Positions 40,001 to 46,000 of a stretch of 64,000 nucleotides of DNA are shown here, in pieces (position 1 is the first letter of the stretch; the number at the start of each line of letters is the position of its first letter). The notes under the pieces were generated by a model. That model had not been told where the DNA came from. It did not search any database and saw only the letters and a list, made by a program, of their open reading frames with translations. A program made the translations under genes and the position numbers. The DNA lies in assembly GCF_905220565.1 (NCBI RefSeq), contig NC_059414.1, forward strand, positions 10,662,001 through 10,726,000, in the 5' to 3' direction. The DNA is from Melitaea cinxia (Eukaryota; Arthropoda; Insecta; Lepidoptera; Nymphalidae).

Positions 40001-43000
40001 GCCAACACCGAATCAAAAAAATCCTGAGGCCTATCGTAAGTATTTTTAATAGCTTATTATTTCATTAAGAAGCAAACATTTTGTGCAGCCTGACTTCAAA
40101 TATATTTTTGCAACGCGTTTGTTGAGGTTATTTTCTATTTTCACTAATTCACCCAAATATGATAGATTTTATTAATTACTGAAATTTACTGGTGTGTTTA
40201 CCAACCTTAGTAACTTATGGTTAAAATAAAATATGTATTCTAAAATGTTTAATACTCTACAAAAATTTAAATCGTGTTTTATTTAAATGTTGCGTAATTC
40301 CGCTCAATTTTAATTATCAATTATTAAAAATCGTTAGTTCTACCAAAATAAAGATGAGTCATTTATAATGTATTTTCTTGCAGCCTCTCGCCCAATGTCT
40401 TCTTTGTCTTGTGGTCAGCTACTTAATCTAAGAAAACTTGCTTTGCTAAGACTTACAGCGTTTATGGAAAGTCACTGCCCTTCGCACAAGTCGGGCTGGA
40501 ATTGGGAACTACCTAAACTAATTAGGAAAATTAAGACACCAGATTACAAAGGTAATTCAATCAATTTTAACCATTATATATAGTTTTGTATCTAATTTCG
40601 ATTTCTATTCTTTTAAGAATAATTTTTACCTATGTGACGTAAAATTTAATAATTTCTTTTTTTTTCAGATAAAACAGTTTTTGGTGTGCCATTAACAATA
40701 TCATTACAGAGGACAGGACACTCTTTACCAAAACCTATACAATGTGCCCTAAACTGGCTTAAACATAATGCCTTGGACCAGGTACTTAATTTTATTTCCA
40801 TATAATATTTATACTGTTTATGTAAATTTCAATGTCTTTCAATATGCTGTTTCAGTTATTTCGCTAAATTCCAACAAAATTGTAAAAAAACACCCAAAAT
40901 TAACCTTTTTTTCAGATGGGAATATTTAGGAAAGCAGGTTCGAAATCTAGAACAGCTAAACTAAGGGCTGCTGTAGAATCCGCGGGAGCCGCTAATGCAG
41001 CATTTGCAATAGAAAATATGAACACTATAGATCCAAATCAGTCTAGCTTAAATTTTGAAGGCGCTCAAGCTCATGACGTTGCAGATATGGTCAAACAGTA
41101 TTTCAGAGAACTACCAGATGCATTGCTGACGAATAAACTTAGCGAAACATTCATTGCTATATTTCAACGTAAGTAAAATAAATTTAATTTTGTTATGTAA
41201 ATATCTTTGTAATAATAAGAAATAGTAAGCCATATGTTGGTCTTGAACCACTTTATATAATGTCTCGTCGATCTTTGCTTGCTTGTTTCTAAAGTTGTTG
41301 TTGTCTTGTTGTCTCTTCTTATCTCTGTGAAGATGTTAATTTGTTGTAAAAATAGTCTATTAATTTATTCATTTCTTTGTTATGTCTTTAAATAATGCCA
41401 AGACAGCATAATTGATGTGCCCAATATCAAATATAATAAAAAAACTAATACCTTCTTTAAAAACAGGTAATTAAATATATATTTTGACATTGTTAAATTA
41501 CAGATGTACCGGAACCATCAAGACATGATGTAGTCCAATGTGCGTTACTGCTACTTCCGGAAGAACATTTGGAAGCCTTACAATCTCTACTCATATTTTT
41601 ATCAGAGGTTAGTGCCGTTTTACATTTAATTTTTAAATCAATATTTCTTATTCTTAGTTCATTTCAAATGTTATTCGTCACTTTTAAGAATTTATTAGAA
41701 TATTTAAGCTAAGCAAGAGATTGGCGACTTGACTTCACATCCTAATATATCGATTCAATAATATTGCTAAATTTTAAAGGTAGGCGTTGCGATATTTATC
41801 ATACTTTATTGTCAAAACATAATCGCAATTTTACAGGTGGCGGAACATTCTGCTGTAAATCAAATGACAGCTTCTAATTTGGCAGTCTGCTTCGCTCCGA
41901 CTTTGTTAAGGTTACATCATGTTCCACCGCAGACCGGTAGTACTAAGGAGGGAAACTCGAACAGGTACTTTTCCTCTCTATATTTTATTTCAATCTTTTA
42001 CGAGTCATAAGATAGGAAATATCCTTATTAATAAAAAAAAATATACTTGAAGATTTTAAGTATTTAATTTAGTTGACCTTATTATGAAAATAGCCCGCTT
42101 GTATCCGCAGGATGATAATAGAGAGCGGGGAGGACCAGCGCCAGCGCGAGTTGCGCGCCGCGCAGGCGTGCCTGCTGCTGCTCATCACGCAGCACCGCGC
42201 GCTGTTCCTCGCGCCCGCCGACATGCTCGCGCGCTGCAAGTTCAACTACTTCGAGGAGAGCGTGCCGGTGACTGGCCTTGTTTGATCTTTAGTGAACTAT
42301 ATTACCCAGTTAACAGCAAGTAGTAGGTAACAACTGAGGTGGGGCACAGCAGGAATTTTCCTGCTGAAAATATGGAGCAGCCCGACTGGGGAAGTACCTC
42401 GACCTAACAGAAGATCACAGCTAAATAATACTGTTTTCAAACAGTATTGTGTTTTTGTTGGTGAGTAAGGTGACCAGAGCTCCTGGGGGGGGGGGGGGAT
42501 TGGGTCGGCTACGCGCTTGCGATGCTTCTGGTGTTAAAGGCGTCTATAAGCTACGGTAATCACTTACCATCAGGTGAGCCGTACGCTTGTTTGCCGACCT
42601 AGTGATATAAAAAAAAACCAGATCCTGATCCTCCTGGGGGGAATGGGGATAGGGTCGGCAAAACGCTTGCGATGTTTCTAGTGTTGCAGACGTCTATAAG
42701 CTACGGTAATCGTTTATCATCAGGTTAGCCGTACGGTTTTTTGCCGTCCTAGTTATATAAAAAAATGATTTATATGTGTGTTTATCATAGGTACCCTTAA
42801 AAACAGCAAAGTTATGTGTAAAGCTTCTGATATACCTACTTTTACCATCATAGGTAGCCTTGAAAACAGCAAAATTATATTTTTTGAACGTATTCATGTT
42901 TATTAATATAGAAAATCTTCTACAGGTGAAACATATTCTACGTAGCTTCCCTTAATAAATAGAATTCTTAAAGTAAAAGCATAATTTTTGGACGAATATA

Positions 43001-46000
43001 CATGAACGTATATACTTGTCTGTATAAGTTTTTCTTCATCTTGAAATGTTATATCATCAACAAATTTTTGCTATTTTAGGCTTGTAAGCTTCTTATACTG
43101 TTACTAGCGACCTCTGTCCGTCATAAGTACACCAACCACCAACATATCATATACTAAAACAATTATCTCCCAAACATGTTGCATCTTATGATATAAGTAT
43201 TATTCCGATCGGTTCAGTACTTTTCACAGTATAACCGTACAAAAAAAATACCGGCTCTCCCTTTATTAGTATAGATTATATCCGTATATTAAGGAATCAA
43301 AAAGGAATAGAAGAAAAGTGTGCCGAGTTAGAGTTCAAAATTTTCCCTAAAATAAAAGAGATATTTTTCTAACAATGAGAGAATTTTAATATGTAAAACA
43401 TAATTCTAATTATAAATACGTAGCGTCTAGCAGTAGGAGTTTTTGATTTAACAAAATTAGCTTTAATCCAAGAACGTAAAAGTAAAGACAATGTTTATTT
43501 TTATTTCAGGTTGCGTTAGAAGAATTAGGCGCGGATTTCAACCAAGACTGGAAAGGCTTCCAACAAGCCTGCATCAAAGCTTTACTTAAAGAGGCCAAAG
43601 AGAAGTAAGTACATTAATTATCTCTGTAACATCACTGGCTAACTGAATCTAATAAACAAACCGTAGGAAATTCTACATCTTCAATTTTCACTTCACTTTT
43701 TTAACATTTTATATAAAACCTTTTTAATGCCTTTTATAGAGTCTGTGGCCGGTCGGGAAAGAGGTGAGACATAGGTGTTAGCCATTCACGGCTCATCTTC
43801 GATGTAGAATGATCTGTTCTTTACTGTTTCTTTAACGTTTTCCACTCTTTCATTCTATTTCTAAAATTGAACTACAATAACATACTTACTTATTTTTTTA
43901 ATCAAAACTACAATACTAAATACTACAACTATAAGTAATTATTGAAGATATGTTTGCTAACTTTGAAATTAAAGCTAGCTTTTATGTTATGTTCGTTAGC
44001 TTATAACATGAAAATACATTAAAGAACAGATTCAATAATGTTATTTCACTTCATAACCATCTTAGACGTGTTGGTGCAATGTAGATTTTTAGGAGTAGTA
44101 TTTTCACTTAGTATTTTCACTTAGCTGACAAATTAATGAAGGTTATTTAGTATGCAATATAGGTTTTCATGTTAAAGCATGTCAATTATAACAATTGTCA
44201 ATATCCCAAAATTGGGCAGAAGCATCTTTTTAAAGAGGATTGTTGATATACAACACTAAAAACTCTAGGTTTATACATGTATTTGAATCGGAATACTTAC
44301 TGTAAAACATATATTTGTACCATACTTTCTTCATCATTGGGCACGAGATAAGTTTAAAACAAAATGTAGGCTCAAATAAGAGTTACTAGCTCGATTTTAA
44401 ACCAATAAACTACTATAATACTTAAGTGGTCCATGCACTGGGTTATTTAAGCTCTATATTCTGTGTTTAAAGCAAGAATTTATTTTGTTTTTTAAAAACT
44501 TAATGTCTGTTAAGAAATGTATAGTCACGTTCCATTTGATATTCAAAATAAATGTTCCTGCTTTAGATTAAAATCTTGAACGTTTTGTCGCCAATCGAAT
44601 AATAAAAATAATCCAACATTCAAATTTTTACAAATTACCTAAGAAACATCTTATACCATGTGGGTTACTAATTTTTACGATGTGTCTTCAAATTTCGGCA
44701 AAATATCGACTATTTTCAAAGTTGATAAAATTCAACCTTATACCAATAAACATAAAATATATCTGATTTCCAGGACCCGAGGTTGGATGTCAGTATCAGG
44801 TGCGGCTCCTCACGTGGAGTTGTGTTATAAGAAAGTGGGTGACGGTCACCGGTTAAGACTATGGCGCGCTACTACTGATATTGAGGCACCGCCGCAGGAG
44901 GTTATGCAGAGGTACATTAGCCTTATTATTTTTATCATGGCCACTACTTGAGCTTTTTTTATACAACTGGGACAGCAAACAAGCGTATGGCTAACCTGAT
45001 GGTAAGCGATTTCTGGAGCTTATAAACGCCTGCAACAGCAGAAGCATAGCAATCGCATTTCCAACTCTACCGCTGACCCTCCCCAGGAGCTCTGGCCACC
45101 TTGCTCACCACAGAGAGCCAATTACTATACACACGTCTTGAGATTTGAGATACATTACTTGAGACCAGTATTATTTATGTAATAAGATTCCATGAGAACG
45201 AGCACTTAAACTAAGTTGACGTGATACTGCTAGTAACCTTGAGGATATTATTATAAGAATAACAAAATTCATGTATAACTTTTTTGGTTGGAAAAAGTAT
45301 GTGGCGGACAAAATTGAGCTTTTTAGTCTGTATTTTTTGATTGCTTTATTGATTGTAAGTTACGCATTAGATCAGCGTGGTGATTAAGCTATGATCCTTC
45401 TCCTACATGGGGAAAGAGACCTATGCCCAGTAGTGGGATATTACAGGCTGAAGCGAAGCGAGTAAGTTACTCTGATATAACTAGCCCAGTTTTAAGACAT
45501 GTATCACTTTAATATCGACAGAATACTCCGAGAGCGACATATATGGGATGATTCCCTAGTGATGTGGCGGGTAGCAGAAAAGTTGGGAACAAACGCTGAA
45601 ATATTTCATTACATTACTGCTTCGAGCTTTAATTTGACGCCGAGGGATTATTGTGTGTTGAGGTAATTAATTTATTGACTATATTTTTACTCTCAATTTT
45701 AAGTTTTAACTATTCAAGTTTGATGCTTATTATCGTATCGTATCGTATATAGCTTTATCTTTAAAATATGTAATGTCACTATATATAGTATGTATTTGTG
45801 CTTGGGCAGTTAATTTAAAATTCGAAATTTAAGAAAATTGAATTTATGTTTTGGATTGGTTGAACTAAATAAATGGTTTTATAATAATGATATAGGTTTG
45901 ATAGTATATTTTACAATGGTAATTATAAAAGATATTTAAGATCATCAAAATTTTACAAGCGCAGTAAAAAAAGTTTTTTTTGTTCTACCCTCCAACATGG

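Noticed and set aside
42084..42323. 79-residue Arg/Ala-rich open frame
   Set aside because: Shadow of GC-rich exon 13 in another frame, running into intron on both sides.
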